A stretch of DNA of 64,000 nt from a virus. The position numbers and the translations under genes are program-made. How positions within the stretch are numbered: position 1 is the first letter of the stretch; each line of letters begins with the position of its first letter. Positions 1-9,900 of the stretch are shown here, one piece after another. Under the pieces are notes generated by a model. It worked only from the letters and a program-made list of their open reading frames with translations, did no database searches and was not told the origin of the DNA. The stretch is from positions 17,285 to 81,284 of IMG/VR virus record IMGVR_UViG_3300017986_004441; one strand, given 5' to 3'.

Positions 1-1977
1 CAAGAAATAGTATATACAGTTTATCACCAGACAACCCTAGATAAGGCTGTTATATCTTTTATATTAAAAGATTTAGAAACTGGAGAAATTACTAAAGAAA
101 CAAGAATTGTTAAGTGTGGCAATAAAATAGAATGTGATAAGCCCAGAGTAGACTGTGTTGATCATAATATCAAATGCATAGAACAAAACCCAGATGGTTC
201 TTTTTCTCTTTATGTCGCGCTAGATCCTGTCCCTAATAGCAATATAGAAGACTATTACTATTATGTAAGAGACAACAAGTGTTGCTTCGTGCAGGAGTCA
301 ATAAATGATGGAGAATGGAAGGAGTCCAATGTCTTATCTTGTGTTAATTCTATACCTTTGCCGCCTACGCCGACGCCCTCTATTACCACCACGCATACGC
401 CCACCAGCTCATCAACACCCGTACCTACTGTAACACCAACTCTTACACTAACCCTGACCCCATTTCCTACTATCACTCCGTCACCAACAAAAACTCCTAC
501 GCCCACGACAAGCCCACCAGTACTGCCTCCAATTACTGATTGTGAGGGTGTTATTTGTGTTGCTTTTATTGATGAAAATGCCAACAGTCCTTCGCGAACC
601 TCTTTTGGAGGCGAGTTTGGTTTATTCAGATCTGCATTTTCTAAGAGATTACTATTTGTTATGGATGTAAGCTGGACAGAAAATAATGGCAATGGCCAAA
701 TGTCATATCCTAGTAATTTTCTATCTGATTCTAGAGCTTTTAGCTACTATGACAAGACAGGAAGATATATACCAAGAGGAGGTAGCTCATCTTCTGTAGA
801 TGCATATCAGCTCATGCTGGATATGGTCAATGATACTGGAGATCAGCAAATTATAGACGATTTTCTTAATGCTACAGAACTGAGTCTTTTTGTTGATGAT
901 TCTGGAAGCATGCGGGAATCCCAGATTATAGCCACCAAAAATTTGCTTATTGAAACAATACAATCCAAGGGAATGACTTTAAGAGAAAATGTTGTTAATG
1001 GAAGTGAAAATGTGATATGTCCATTTATTACTACTAGCTGCTGCGGCTGGCATCCAGATGCCGAAACTCTAGCTGCTGGATGTGGGGTAGCGGTATGCGA
1101 TCCAAAACCTAGTAATACGCCCACTATGACACCGACTCCTACACAAACACCTGTGTTCTATAGACCTCCAAGGCCAGAATGTAATCCGGATCGCCTTCCA
1201 TTTATACCCAGTGGAATAACAAATGATGGCACTCCAGGACCAAGTAGGTTTGCGGTTTACAATGCGTCAGCCAACGGAACTGCAGTACTCAGATGGGATG
1301 GTTCTAATGCCATTTCGGAATATGTTGTAGAATATAGGCCTGACGGCGACGATTCATGGTATCTCGTTACAGCAGACTGTATATCTTATGACACAAGAAC
1401 AAATAGGGCATTCATCAAAGGACTAGATAGTTCTACCAGTTACGATTTTGCTATCGCATACCTTAACTCTTCTACAGTCAGTGACTTTTCTATATATAAA
1501 AACTTTAATCCAAGCACGTCTGCTGCAGAGCCGTGCATCAAAAAGCCTCATGATTTACTGCCAGGTGAAATAATTGTTTCCACAGAATTCGTCGGAGATC
1601 AATATTATTATATCTTTAATGGCAAATCTTCCAGAGAACATTACTACTTAGTACAAGAAGGAGATTACGTTTTTGTAAATAACAATCCTCATCCGATTGC
1701 ATTTTTAAATCAAGGTAAGCCATTAGGATATATTGGTGATTATGTAGGTTTCAGACGGGCTGCTGATGGTAATATTTATAATTTCTATGATGGAAATGTA
1801 ACTGTTAATATTTCTGGAGATTTTGGTATTGTTTCATTTGAGTGTTTTTATCATGGTTATATGGGTGGCGAACAAGGATTAAGGTTCTATTGTAGTGAAG
1901 AAAGACAGCCATTGCCACCGGCATCTCCTCCACTCCTACTTGTTGATAATCTTAAAAGGCCTGATGATAATGAATAA
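1..1977 (+). CDS. Modular virion-surface protein, 5' end outside window (vWA-like, FN3, cupredoxin-like)
   Basis: The reading frame is open from base 1, so the gene starts upstream; at least 658 residues are present. Visible modules in order: a Cys-containing N-terminal part; a Thr/Pro-rich linker (bases 362-525); a short von Willebrand A-like segment with the metal-site motif DDSGSM (around base 890); a second short TP linker (1110-1155); a fibronectin type III-like domain (about 1230-1500); and a C-terminal cupredoxin-like domain (about 1560-1890) with NPHP followed by ECFYHGYMGG. Short vWA-like domains of this type occur in structural proteins of aquatic phages (recalled knowledge). The next gene starts inside the last codons, so the two are probably translated together. 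A role as adhesin or tail-surface protein is inferred from modules and position. A GTG at 289 is an unlikely start because coding continues upstream of it. Confidence 0.8.
   Translation, partial: QEIVYTVYHQTTLDKAVISFILKDLETGEITKETRIVKCGNKIECDKPRVDCVDHNIKCIEQNPDGSFSLYVALDPVPNSNIEDYYYYVRDNKCCFVQESINDGEWKESNVLSCVNSIPLPPTPTPSITTTHTPTSSSTPVPTVTPTLTLTLTPFPTITPSPTKTPTPTTSPPVLPPITDCEGVICVAFIDENANSPSRTSFGGEFGLFRSAFSKRLLFVMDVSWTENNGNGQMSYPSNFLSDSRAFSYYDKTGRYIPRGGSSSSVDAYQLMLDMVNDTGDQQIIDDFLNATELSLFVDDSGSMRESQIIATKNLLIETIQSKGMTLRENVVNGSENVICPFITTSCCGWHPDAETLAAGCGVAVCDPKPSNTPTMTPTPTQTPVFYRPPRPECNPDRLPFIPSGITNDGTPGPSRFAVYNASANGTAVLRWDGSNAISEYVVEYRPDGDDSWYLVTADCISYDTRTNRAFIKGLDSSTSYDFAIAYLNSSTVSDFSIYKNFNPSTSAAEPCIKKPHDLLPGEIIVSTEFVGDQYYYIFNGKSSREHYYLVQEGDYVFVNNNPHPIAFLNQGKPLGYIGDYVGFRRAADGNIYNFYDGNVTVNISGDFGIVSFECFYHGYMGGEQGLRFYCSEERQPLPPASPPLLLVDNLKRPDDNE
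362..525 (+). repeat. Thr/Pro-rich low-complexity linker in the first gene
   Basis: Degenerate ACN-CCN codon pairs encode a stalk of alternating Thr and Pro with some Ser. Synonymous codons vary, so the repeat is kept at protein level rather than being a fresh DNA slippage product. Similar stretches occur in four other proteins of this window. Confidence 0.8.
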
Positions 1978-4966
1978 TTTTAATATACAGAATCATTTAG
2001 AAGATATACCAAACCAGATACAAAATTGTAGAGGCGAGCCGTTCATATCTCATTGCTTAGATCACGAAATATCAGTATCTAATAGCTTGGCGATTAATCC
2101 AAATATATGGAGTGATACAGGAATAGATTTGGCTACAGGCGATACTATTACTGTATTGATTAGAGGTTGCATATGTGAAGAGTCTACACAGCTATTAACA
2201 GAAAGCAATGAAGTCATTTCTCCGGAATCTGGTGGAAGCATTAGTGCTATGAACGATGGAAATTGTTCTGATGCTGTTGGCTTGGGTGATGGGTCTTTAA
2301 CTAATAAAGTTTTTGGGACAATACTTCCCCTGGGGATTAACCCAACATCGTCAAATCAGACAGATATTAGCCTATCTCCCAACACATCAGGACATGCGAA
2401 AATATATACAGCACCAAATACCGGTAGGCTATGGCTATCTTCATACTCTACCAATTATGATAATGACAACACCTTTTATTATTGTGTGTCTATTTCTGTT
2501 GATAGGGTGACACCAACACCAACCCCCACATCGACCCCAACCCCAACCATAACAAGCACATCAACACCAACGCCCACTACCACGACTACCAACACCCCTA
2601 CGTCAACACCTACACCTACCACATCTATTACTGCCACCCCAACTATAACGCCAACACATTCCCCAACACATTCTCCGACTTTGACCGCAACACCCACAGC
2701 AACACCTACGCCTACTATTCCTGATTGCAGCCAACAATACGATAGCATGGAAATTTATGACGGTATGATGGGAGAGATCGATTCGGCTGATCACTATTTG
2801 TATTTAGCCGACGGATATGCCGGTATTAAGGTCATAGATATACGTACTGATTCTACTTTGAGAACCATATCATATGTATTGAAAAATCAAAGTATCAATC
2901 TATTGTCCCTTTCCAATTTGTATCACAGACTTTATATACCAAGAGATAAAAAAATATCTATATACAATACAGTTAATATTAATTCTATAAGCTTTGTGTT
3001 AGATATCGATTTGTCTGCTATATTTACCAATGCTAATGAAACTTGCGTAGATATTAGGACCGATGACATCAATAGTCACTGTTATATAATTTCTAATTAT
3101 GGTAATTTTGTCATATTAGACACTTTAACAAATTCTGTATTAAATAGTATCTCATTGCATACTGCTCATTATTATGGCAAAAACTGTATAGACATAAATA
3201 ATGGATTTGTATATATTGCAACAAGAGGTGGTGCTAGTGCTAATATATATAAAATACAGCAAAATACAATCACAACATCCAATCTATCTATTATAACCAT
3301 ACTAGAAAATGATAATAGTTATGGATATTTATATCCGACTGATATTGCCATTATAGACGATTATATGTATATGGCCAGCACACTTGGTAATGTTTCAATT
3401 TTTGATATTGCAAATTTTGCATCGATATCTGTACTGAATACGAACGGCAATGCCAATCACATACTCAAGGATTGGGAAAACGATCATCTTTTTGTCTGTA
3501 ATTCTAGTTCTCCATTAGGTGTTTATGAATTAAATAATTTATCCAATCCAGAGCTTATAAGTACGATAGACAATGGATTATTATCTTCTAGAAATTCAGT
3601 TCTGTCTAGTAATGGTCGCATACTAGTCATTATTAATAGTCGAAATATACAGCTGATTAAAAACTGTATTACGACTTTCAGAACTACTCCAACACCAACC
3701 CCTACTACAACTACAACACCCAGCCTAACACCTAGCAACACACCCACACAGACACTTACTCCTACACTTACTCCTACAAATAGTGCCACCCCTACTCTTA
3801 CCCCCACAAATAGCGTTAGCGCAACCGTTACTCCCACAATTACTGTCACAAATAGCCAGACACCAACAAACACACCTACGCATAGTATCACTCCAACATT
3901 AACACCAACACAGTCTGTGACTGCATCAAATACTCCGACATTGACACCAACGCCCTCTATCACTCCGAGCATTACTCAAACTATCACCCCTAGTGTGACC
4001 CCAACATTAACTATCACACCCACAATCACAATGAGCTTGTCTGCAACAGCAACACCAACCCCAACTATTACTCTGACATCAACACCGACTACAACGCCTA
4101 TTCCAAGGCTGAATAGAGCTAATTATAATAATGCAGCAATTTGGAACGGCGTTAATGGTAATGTTACAACAGTAGGCACAAACGGAACGTCTAGTTTTTA
4201 TGGCACATATGATCAGTCTGGCCTATTATATGAATGGACCGATGGAATATTGTCGGGCTCCAAGGTTGTTAGAGGGGGTTATTACGGCAGTGCTTTTCAG
4301 GCGCTGTCTTTAGCATACAGAGCTAATACGGACGCTAGATATGGATATCCATATGTGGGATTTAGAATAGCTTGCCAAGAAAATGTAAATAGCTCATTAT
4401 TAGATTTAGTGACCGTTGGAGATATTGGTAATGCTAATCATATTAGTGGATTTGGCTCAGTAGGATACGGCTATAAGATAAGCAGCTACTTGATCACCAA
4501 TTCTCAGTATGTGCAATTTTTAAATTCTGTTGCCAATAATACGGATCCTCATATACTGTATAACAATATTATGTCGAGTGATGCTCGTGGTGGCATATTA
4601 AGATATGGTTCGTCAGGTAATTATACTTATGTCTATAAGCCCAACATGGGAGACAAACCTGTCAATTATGTTAGCTGGTTTAGTTGCGCAAGATACTGCA
4701 ATTGGATGCACCATAATGCACCTTCTGATATTGCAGAAAATCCTGATACAGTTACGGAATCGGGAGCTTATGAATTAAATGGTGCCATGTCGGGAATATT
4801 CAATAAAAATTCTTCAGCCATTTTCTATGTACCAAGCGAAGATGAATGGGTAAAATCAGGACATTATAATGCTTCTATTGGTGGATACAGGGCATATGCT
4901 ACCGGCTATGGATTAGCGCCCGCGCCTGTTAAGGCAGATGTCGATGGAGACGGCTCTTTTAATTAG
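1970..4966 (+). CDS. Multi-lectin adhesin: LecA-like domain, beta-propeller, circularly permuted FGE-sulfatase domain
   Basis: 998 residues. AAAAGG at 1954-1959 serves either ATG 1970 or ATG 1964; 1970 was chosen for spacing. The N-terminal part (about residues 35-190) has the pattern WSDTGIDLATGD and a late GRLWLSS...DND, resembling PA-IL/LecA-type galactose lectins. A Thr/Pro stalk follows (bases 2508-2722). Next come LVIVD-type propeller repeats such as YLYLADGYAGIKVIDI (bases about 2740-3670) and a second Thr/Pro stalk (3688-4104). The C-terminus is FGE-sulfatase/C-type-lectin-like with its halves swapped. The normally C-terminal part (YGTYDQSG, VVRGGYY, GFRIAC; residues about 714-801) comes first. 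The normally N-terminal part (TNSQYVQFLN, VSWFSCARYCNWM, FYVPSEDEW; residues about 807-990) comes second. No catalytic FGE cysteine pair is evident, so binding rather than enzymatic function is likely. Probable receptor-binding or decoration protein (inference). Confidence 0.8.
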   Translation: MNNFNIQNHLEDIPNQIQNCRGEPFISHCLDHEISVSNSLAINPNIWSDTGIDLATGDTITVLIRGCICEESTQLLTESNEVISPESGGSISAMNDGNCSDAVGLGDGSLTNKVFGTILPLGINPTSSNQTDISLSPNTSGHAKIYTAPNTGRLWLSSYSTNYDNDNTFYYCVSISVDRVTPTPTPTSTPTPTITSTSTPTPTTTTTNTPTSTPTPTTSITATPTITPTHSPTHSPTLTATPTATPTPTIPDCSQQYDSMEIYDGMMGEIDSADHYLYLADGYAGIKVIDIRTDSTLRTISYVLKNQSINLLSLSNLYHRLYIPRDKKISIYNTVNINSISFVLDIDLSAIFTNANETCVDIRTDDINSHCYIISNYGNFVILDTLTNSVLNSISLHTAHYYGKNCIDINNGFVYIATRGGASANIYKIQQNTITTSNLSIITILENDNSYGYLYPTDIAIIDDYMYMASTLGNVSIFDIANFASISVLNTNGNANHILKDWENDHLFVCNSSSPLGVYELNNLSNPELISTIDNGLLSSRNSVLSSNGRILVIINSRNIQLIKNCITTFRTTPTPTPTTTTTPSLTPSNTPTQTLTPTLTPTNSATPTLTPTNSVSATVTPTITVTNSQTPTNTPTHSITPTLTPTQSVTASNTPTLTPTPSITPSITQTITPSVTPTLTITPTITMSLSATATPTPTITLTSTPTTTPIPRLNRANYNNAAIWNGVNGNVTTVGTNGTSSFYGTYDQSGLLYEWTDGILSGSKVVRGGYYGSAFQALSLAYRANTDARYGYPYVGFRIACQENVNSSLLDLVTVGDIGNANHISGFGSVGYGYKISSYLITNSQYVQFLNSVANNTDPHILYNNIMSSDARGGILRYGSSGNYTYVYKPNMGDKPVNYVSWFSCARYCNWMHHNAPSDIAENPDTVTESGAYELNGAMSGIFNKNSSAIFYVPSEDEWVKSGHYNASIGGYRAYATGYGLAPAPVKADVDGDGSFN
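2508..2722 (+). repeat. Thr/Pro-rich stalk 1 of the LecA/propeller adhesin
   Basis: About 70 residues of alternating Thr/Pro with Ser, Ile and Ala interruptions. It separates the LecA-like domain from the propeller. Codon use is mixed, which argues for selection on the peptide. Confidence 0.8.
3688..4104 (+). repeat. Thr/Pro-rich stalk 2 of the LecA/propeller adhesin
   Basis: About 140 residues rich in PT, TPT and LTPT units with Ser, Val and Ile substitutions, placed between the propeller and the FGE-like domain. It is the longest such stalk in the window. Confidence 0.8.
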
Positions 4967-4976
4967 GAAATAAAAT

Positions 4977-6929
4977 ATGGTATATAATAAATTTGAGACT
5001 CTACCTGAAGAAGTCGAAATCCTACAAAATATGGTCCTGCCTGACCCTAAGGTGATTATTGAATTTAACGGCTCCGGTATTCATACTATTGCGGGTCCTA
5101 CGCCACTGATATCTCTTTCTAGCAATTTCAACAGATCTGCAGTTGGCCAATTAGATAGTGTGGAAAGAAAAATAACTCTCGAAGGACAGATAGTTAGATC
5201 TGCTAGTAGAAACTTTACCAACGCTCCGTTACCGGAAAGTAGTGGTGTCAGAGGCTTGGTTTCTGCCCATGAACAGTTAAAATCTCTATTTTCAGAATGT
5301 AGTGCCGGAACAATTGCAATATATTGTGATGGTGATAAATTTTTTGAGAAACACAATGTTAGAGTAGATAGTATAGAATTTAGTTCTCAAAATAATTTTA
5401 CGCAAGTTGCCGATTATACTGTTAGCCTTAGTTTCTTTGAGTCGGGAGTGCATGGATTTTCAGTAAAGAATACTAGCGATGAGTGGAATATAGAACCTTT
5501 GGAAGATTATACCTATATTGATTTCCAAACTACGGTATCTAAAAAGGCCGAACAGCATAATCCTCATTTGAAACCCTTTCCGCCAGACAGATTTTTGCCC
5601 AATGCAGACAATCAACTTCAGATAGTCGACGTTCCGAGATATAAAATTACTAGAAAATTATCTGCTGCAGGACTACCCACAACAGGATCTAGCGGATGTA
5701 CCGATGCTGGCGTTAATGGTTCATACTTAGAAGCTAAGAGATGGGTTGCGTCAAAATTAGTTACTGCTTTTGACAATACTAATAATAGTAATTCTATTCT
5801 TAATAGTGGATTACCAGCATTTATTGAAACCCCCAATTATTCTTCTTTTACAAATACCTATTTGTATAATCATGTTAGGTCAATTAACTATAGCATTTCT
5901 GAAGGCACATATTCGGTTACAGAATCATGGCTTGCCATGCCAACAGGTATTAGATATACCGAATCTTTTGATATAGATATTGGTACCGATGAAAATTATG
6001 TGAAAACCGTCACAGTAAAAGGTGAGGTTCAAGGATTATATCTTAAGGATTTGGACACTATGATCGGTAGTGGCGGTACTGGTCTAGTGCCAAATGAGAA
6101 TAATATTATTAGCGTAGATTATGACAAATTATTGGACAATGATACACAAGGATCTGCTCCTGGTGGAGGCGCCAATATATCCATAAGTAAGAATATTTAT
6201 CAAAACGCTATGAGCGGATTTATATATGAAATTAAACCTTATATTTATAAAAGGGCTAGTATTGGAGTTAACGACAATTACTATAACCAATATTGGCATG
6301 ACCCAACCACTACTGACCCTAGATTAAATTCTAAAAATAACACACCTGGTAATGCTCCACAAATTAGAAATCCTACGTACACTAAAGAACCACAGCTTAA
6401 TATTATTCCAATCAGCACTTCGGAATCTCATAATATCAGAAAAGGATCGGTGAGCTATACCTACCAATTTAATAATAAAGCAAATATTGCCACAGGAGTT
6501 ATTAGCTCTAATATTACTATAGACACAACTTTTCCCAATGATGTATTTGCAGAATCTTTCGTACTAGGAAGACAGCTGGGTCCTGTTTTACAGGATCTTG
6601 GAACCATTACTACCGCCAAAAAAAGTATAAATATAGAAGTTAACGTTGTTCCGCCAAGAAGTCTGGACGGATATTTAATGGATAATGTTAATTGTCCTTT
6701 ATATACTGGAGGAAATATTTTTAGTACAATTACCGGTATTGCCGAAGCCCTAAAGCCATATGGTGACAAACCAGCCCATCTCGGTTTCACAAACAATGTT
6801 AATGACGCAGGAAAAGTATTTGTTGTAGGTAATCAAGAAAGTTGGAACCCTATTCAGGGCAAATATAATTTACAGCTATCGTATGCTTACCAACCATGTA
6901 AATTAGGAAGATCTTTTAGGGATACATAA
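4977..6929 (+). CDS. Putative tail or baseplate structural protein (650 aa)
   Basis: Starts at an ATG 10 bases after the previous stop, behind AGGAAA, and ends in TAATG shared with the next start. No family was recognised with confidence. The N-terminal segment (EFNGSGIHTI..., then a symmetric LSLSSNFNRS beta pattern) and the later TYSVTESWLAMP look like beta-rich virion protein. Several Gly/Ser-rich loops are present and there is no signal peptide. Its place between an adhesin and two giant structural genes suggests a tail-tip or baseplate component; this is inference from context only. Confidence 0.65.
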   Translation: MVYNKFETLPEEVEILQNMVLPDPKVIIEFNGSGIHTIAGPTPLISLSSNFNRSAVGQLDSVERKITLEGQIVRSASRNFTNAPLPESSGVRGLVSAHEQLKSLFSECSAGTIAIYCDGDKFFEKHNVRVDSIEFSSQNNFTQVADYTVSLSFFESGVHGFSVKNTSDEWNIEPLEDYTYIDFQTTVSKKAEQHNPHLKPFPPDRFLPNADNQLQIVDVPRYKITRKLSAAGLPTTGSSGCTDAGVNGSYLEAKRWVASKLVTAFDNTNNSNSILNSGLPAFIETPNYSSFTNTYLYNHVRSINYSISEGTYSVTESWLAMPTGIRYTESFDIDIGTDENYVKTVTVKGEVQGLYLKDLDTMIGSGGTGLVPNENNIISVDYDKLLDNDTQGSAPGGGANISISKNIYQNAMSGFIYEIKPYIYKRASIGVNDNYYNQYWHDPTTTDPRLNSKNNTPGNAPQIRNPTYTKEPQLNIIPISTSESHNIRKGSVSYTYQFNNKANIATGVISSNITIDTTFPNDVFAESFVLGRQLGPVLQDLGTITTAKKSINIEVNVVPPRSLDGYLMDNVNCPLYTGGNIFSTITGIAEALKPYGDKPAHLGFTNNVNDAGKVFVVGNQESWNPIQGKYNLQLSYAYQPCKLGRSFRDT

Positions 6930-9900
6930 TGCCAACTCAACCATGTAATAATGAAAAGAAAATAGCTCAAACATTATTCCTTGGTGCTAGTGTTGCTAAT
7001 TTTAATACTAGTCTAGGATGGGGGTCTCAGCCTTCACAACTCACCGTTAACCTAATAGAAGATAAGGTCTCACCATTCTGCGACAAATACGGACAGCCGA
7101 TAGCTTCCCAATTTCCTGCATACAAGGGAAAGATTATTCCTAATCACTATCATGATTGTTTAGGTGACGATTGTTATATGATAGCGGATGGTTCGCCGTT
7201 TGATTCATCTAAACATGCATATTCTGACAGGTTAACATTAGGAAAAGTCTATTATAAGATATATAATAATCCTCCGGTTTTCCCTAAAAGCAATAAAAGC
7301 AATTGCGTATTGTCTGAATACTGGTTTAATCCAGATCCAGGATTTATAGGCATTCAGAATAGATTAAATCTAGACGGATCATATCTAAATATCTATGAGC
7401 CACTAAATCAGAATCTTAATCCTGGTTATGATATTATCAACTGTCCTGTATTTTTTAAGGTTGGAGACTTTTCTTTTGGAGGGATGGTGCAGTCCTGGAG
7501 TAGAAGCCAGAGTAATTCTGGGGATGTGATTACTGTTAATATCAACGATATGAAATCCGTTTTGTCCAATTGTTATATTATTCTGGATAAATTTTCAGGG
7601 GCAGTATATAGTAAAGTAAAAGACGCTTTAAATTTTTATGGTGGGCCCAGAAATTGGGCTGGTGATCAGGTAGATTATTTTGGAAGATTATATCATGGTA
7701 ATGTTCCCAATGTTTTCAATATTTATGGATTCTTGGAATCTTTCGGCACTGCTGGTTTTGGCGGATCTAATAAAAATAAGAATGGGATATCTGTTAATAG
7801 TATTGTAGATGCCTTAAGTGTTTTATCTAGCAATATTCCCATACAGAATGATTTATTTCAATCGTTGCAGGCCGGTTATGCCCCCAAAAGCGCCTTCTCT
7901 CCTTTTTGTAGAATATTGACAAAAACCCCCCAAACATCCGATACGTTTCAAAATATTTCTTCTTCTTTTAATACTTTTGGTATTATTCCCCCGACACTTA
8001 ATTTCTCCGATAATGTCGATAGGTGTCAATTTGTTTTAGACCTGAGTGAACTTCCTAGATTTTCAGCTAATTTTAGATTAGCCGATCCTGTTATATCTAT
8101 TACAGATTTTATTTCTAGAATATGTGAAGAATCTGGAAATGATTTTCTTGTTGATATGCACCCAATAGTTCTAAACGGATCTAATTATAATGTTATTAAA
8201 ATAAAGCTTGTATCGAGAAACTCTCAGCCTTCTCCCATACAGATTGAAAGCAGTGTCAACCAATTATTGTGTGATGGATATAATGTTTCTTCTGCAACTT
8301 ACGGAAAAGAAAAAAATGAAACAAATTTAAAAAGCATTGTGGTAGGAGCCAACCAACAGAGACTATTACAAATCAGATCTAATAGGCTGGCATATACTCA
8401 AACCAATTTGGTTTTTAACAGTAGAACAATGGAATTTGTAAATTATGACACCCTTGGAAACAGCCCTACCTCTACATACAGATTTCATCATGGACAATAC
8501 AGGTTCCCATCTGCATTTTCTACCAACAATCCAGATTTATCCAAACAAATCAACCCAAACCAATCTGATCTATATGACTCTAATGAGGTTATTTCAAATA
8601 CAATAGCAAAAAATGATTTTAGCAGTATAGACACTAAATACAGGGATCCTATTTCTGCTCCTAATCCACAAAATTGCGGCAACTATTATAGCACAATTAA
8701 TATTCCACAGTCTGTACCTGTAGAATCTAATGATCCTGGTAATTATTGGTCTTTTAACAGTGGTGATGTACTTGGTAAGACTTTAAGATTTTTCCCTATG
8801 TTTAAGGATGCGATATGTCCCTTTTTTGGATTTGTTAGAGATGAAGAAGTAAAAATAGACACATCTCAAAAAAATACAGATTATAGAAAAATCAGGCCTG
8901 TCTATTTGGATACTTGGACAGGTCAGATTTGTGTTTTGCTACAGGTGCATGAATTTCCGCAGATTAGTTTGGACATTATTCCTACAATAGTATCTAATGG
9001 TAAAGGCTATATATTAATTAGCGAAAGTGAAATTAGGGCTGCTTTGGCTGGATTTGATAATTTTTTAGTTTATTGTTTAGCGAAACAATATAGGCCCGAT
9101 TTGCTAGAGTCTGTTAGACTTGGACATCAGCAAAAATATTACAATAAATTATTATCTGAAGGAATTGCCCCAGCAAAAGCTTTAGATATGGCCAAGAAAA
9201 AATATGACTGGTTCTGGAGGCAAGTACATGGAAATATCGCTGGTCCTTTCGGTCAACCAGTGGAGATAGCACCCGCCAAAAATGATGGAGCTAGCTATAT
9301 AGATCAAAAGGCAATGCAGGATTTGCAAATTTTACATCAATTTGTAAACCAGATAGGATCATATTATGGTAAGCAGTATATGGTTTCTTTACCTAATTTA
9401 GAGAGCTATAAGGATTCACAATATTCAGGAATTTCTTTACCTACTGCCGCCGGTGACTGTTATGTATTTAGTGGAGATGGTGATGTATACTACAACTATG
9501 AGCCAGTCTCAGAAGGAGCCTGGGAAGAACCTGGCAATATCATTGACGATGCTATTGCTGTAGGCGGCAATAATTACTATGCTTTGTCTGAACAAGATGG
9601 CAGGATTGGGACAATACTAGGATATAATACTAACAAATATTTTGACTACACTAAGGCAGAAATGTGTAAATTTGCACAAAATTTGTATAACAATAACTTA
9701 GCCGCATTGGATGATCAAAAAATAAATCCGGCCTGGAGTTACCAAATTTTTGATGAAATACTGAATATTAGAGAAACCAGCTGTCCCGAAGGCGGCTTTA
9801 TATATAATAACGTCAATATTTCTGCATTACCAACAACCGATTATGTTACAACAACTTCTCCAGGTTCCACTCAAGCAAAAGACGCTTGGTCCTATAATAT

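Noticed and set aside
2479-2748. Antisense Val/Gly-rich open frames opposite the Thr/Pro stalks
   Set aside because: They are mirror images of the stalk codons on the other strand and lack ribosome sites; the + strand genes are clearly the real ones.
2508-4104. CRISPR-like or tandem DNA repeats
   Set aside because: The repetition is ACN-CCN codon periodicity with varying synonymous bases and no spacers; it codes for Thr/Pro stalks.
4105-4380. Diversity-generating retroelement target
   Set aside because: FGE/C-type-lectin folds and an Mtd_N-like gene are present, but no reverse transcriptase, no template repeat and no adenine-biased variable repeat was found in the window. A search of the whole genome for an RT would decide.
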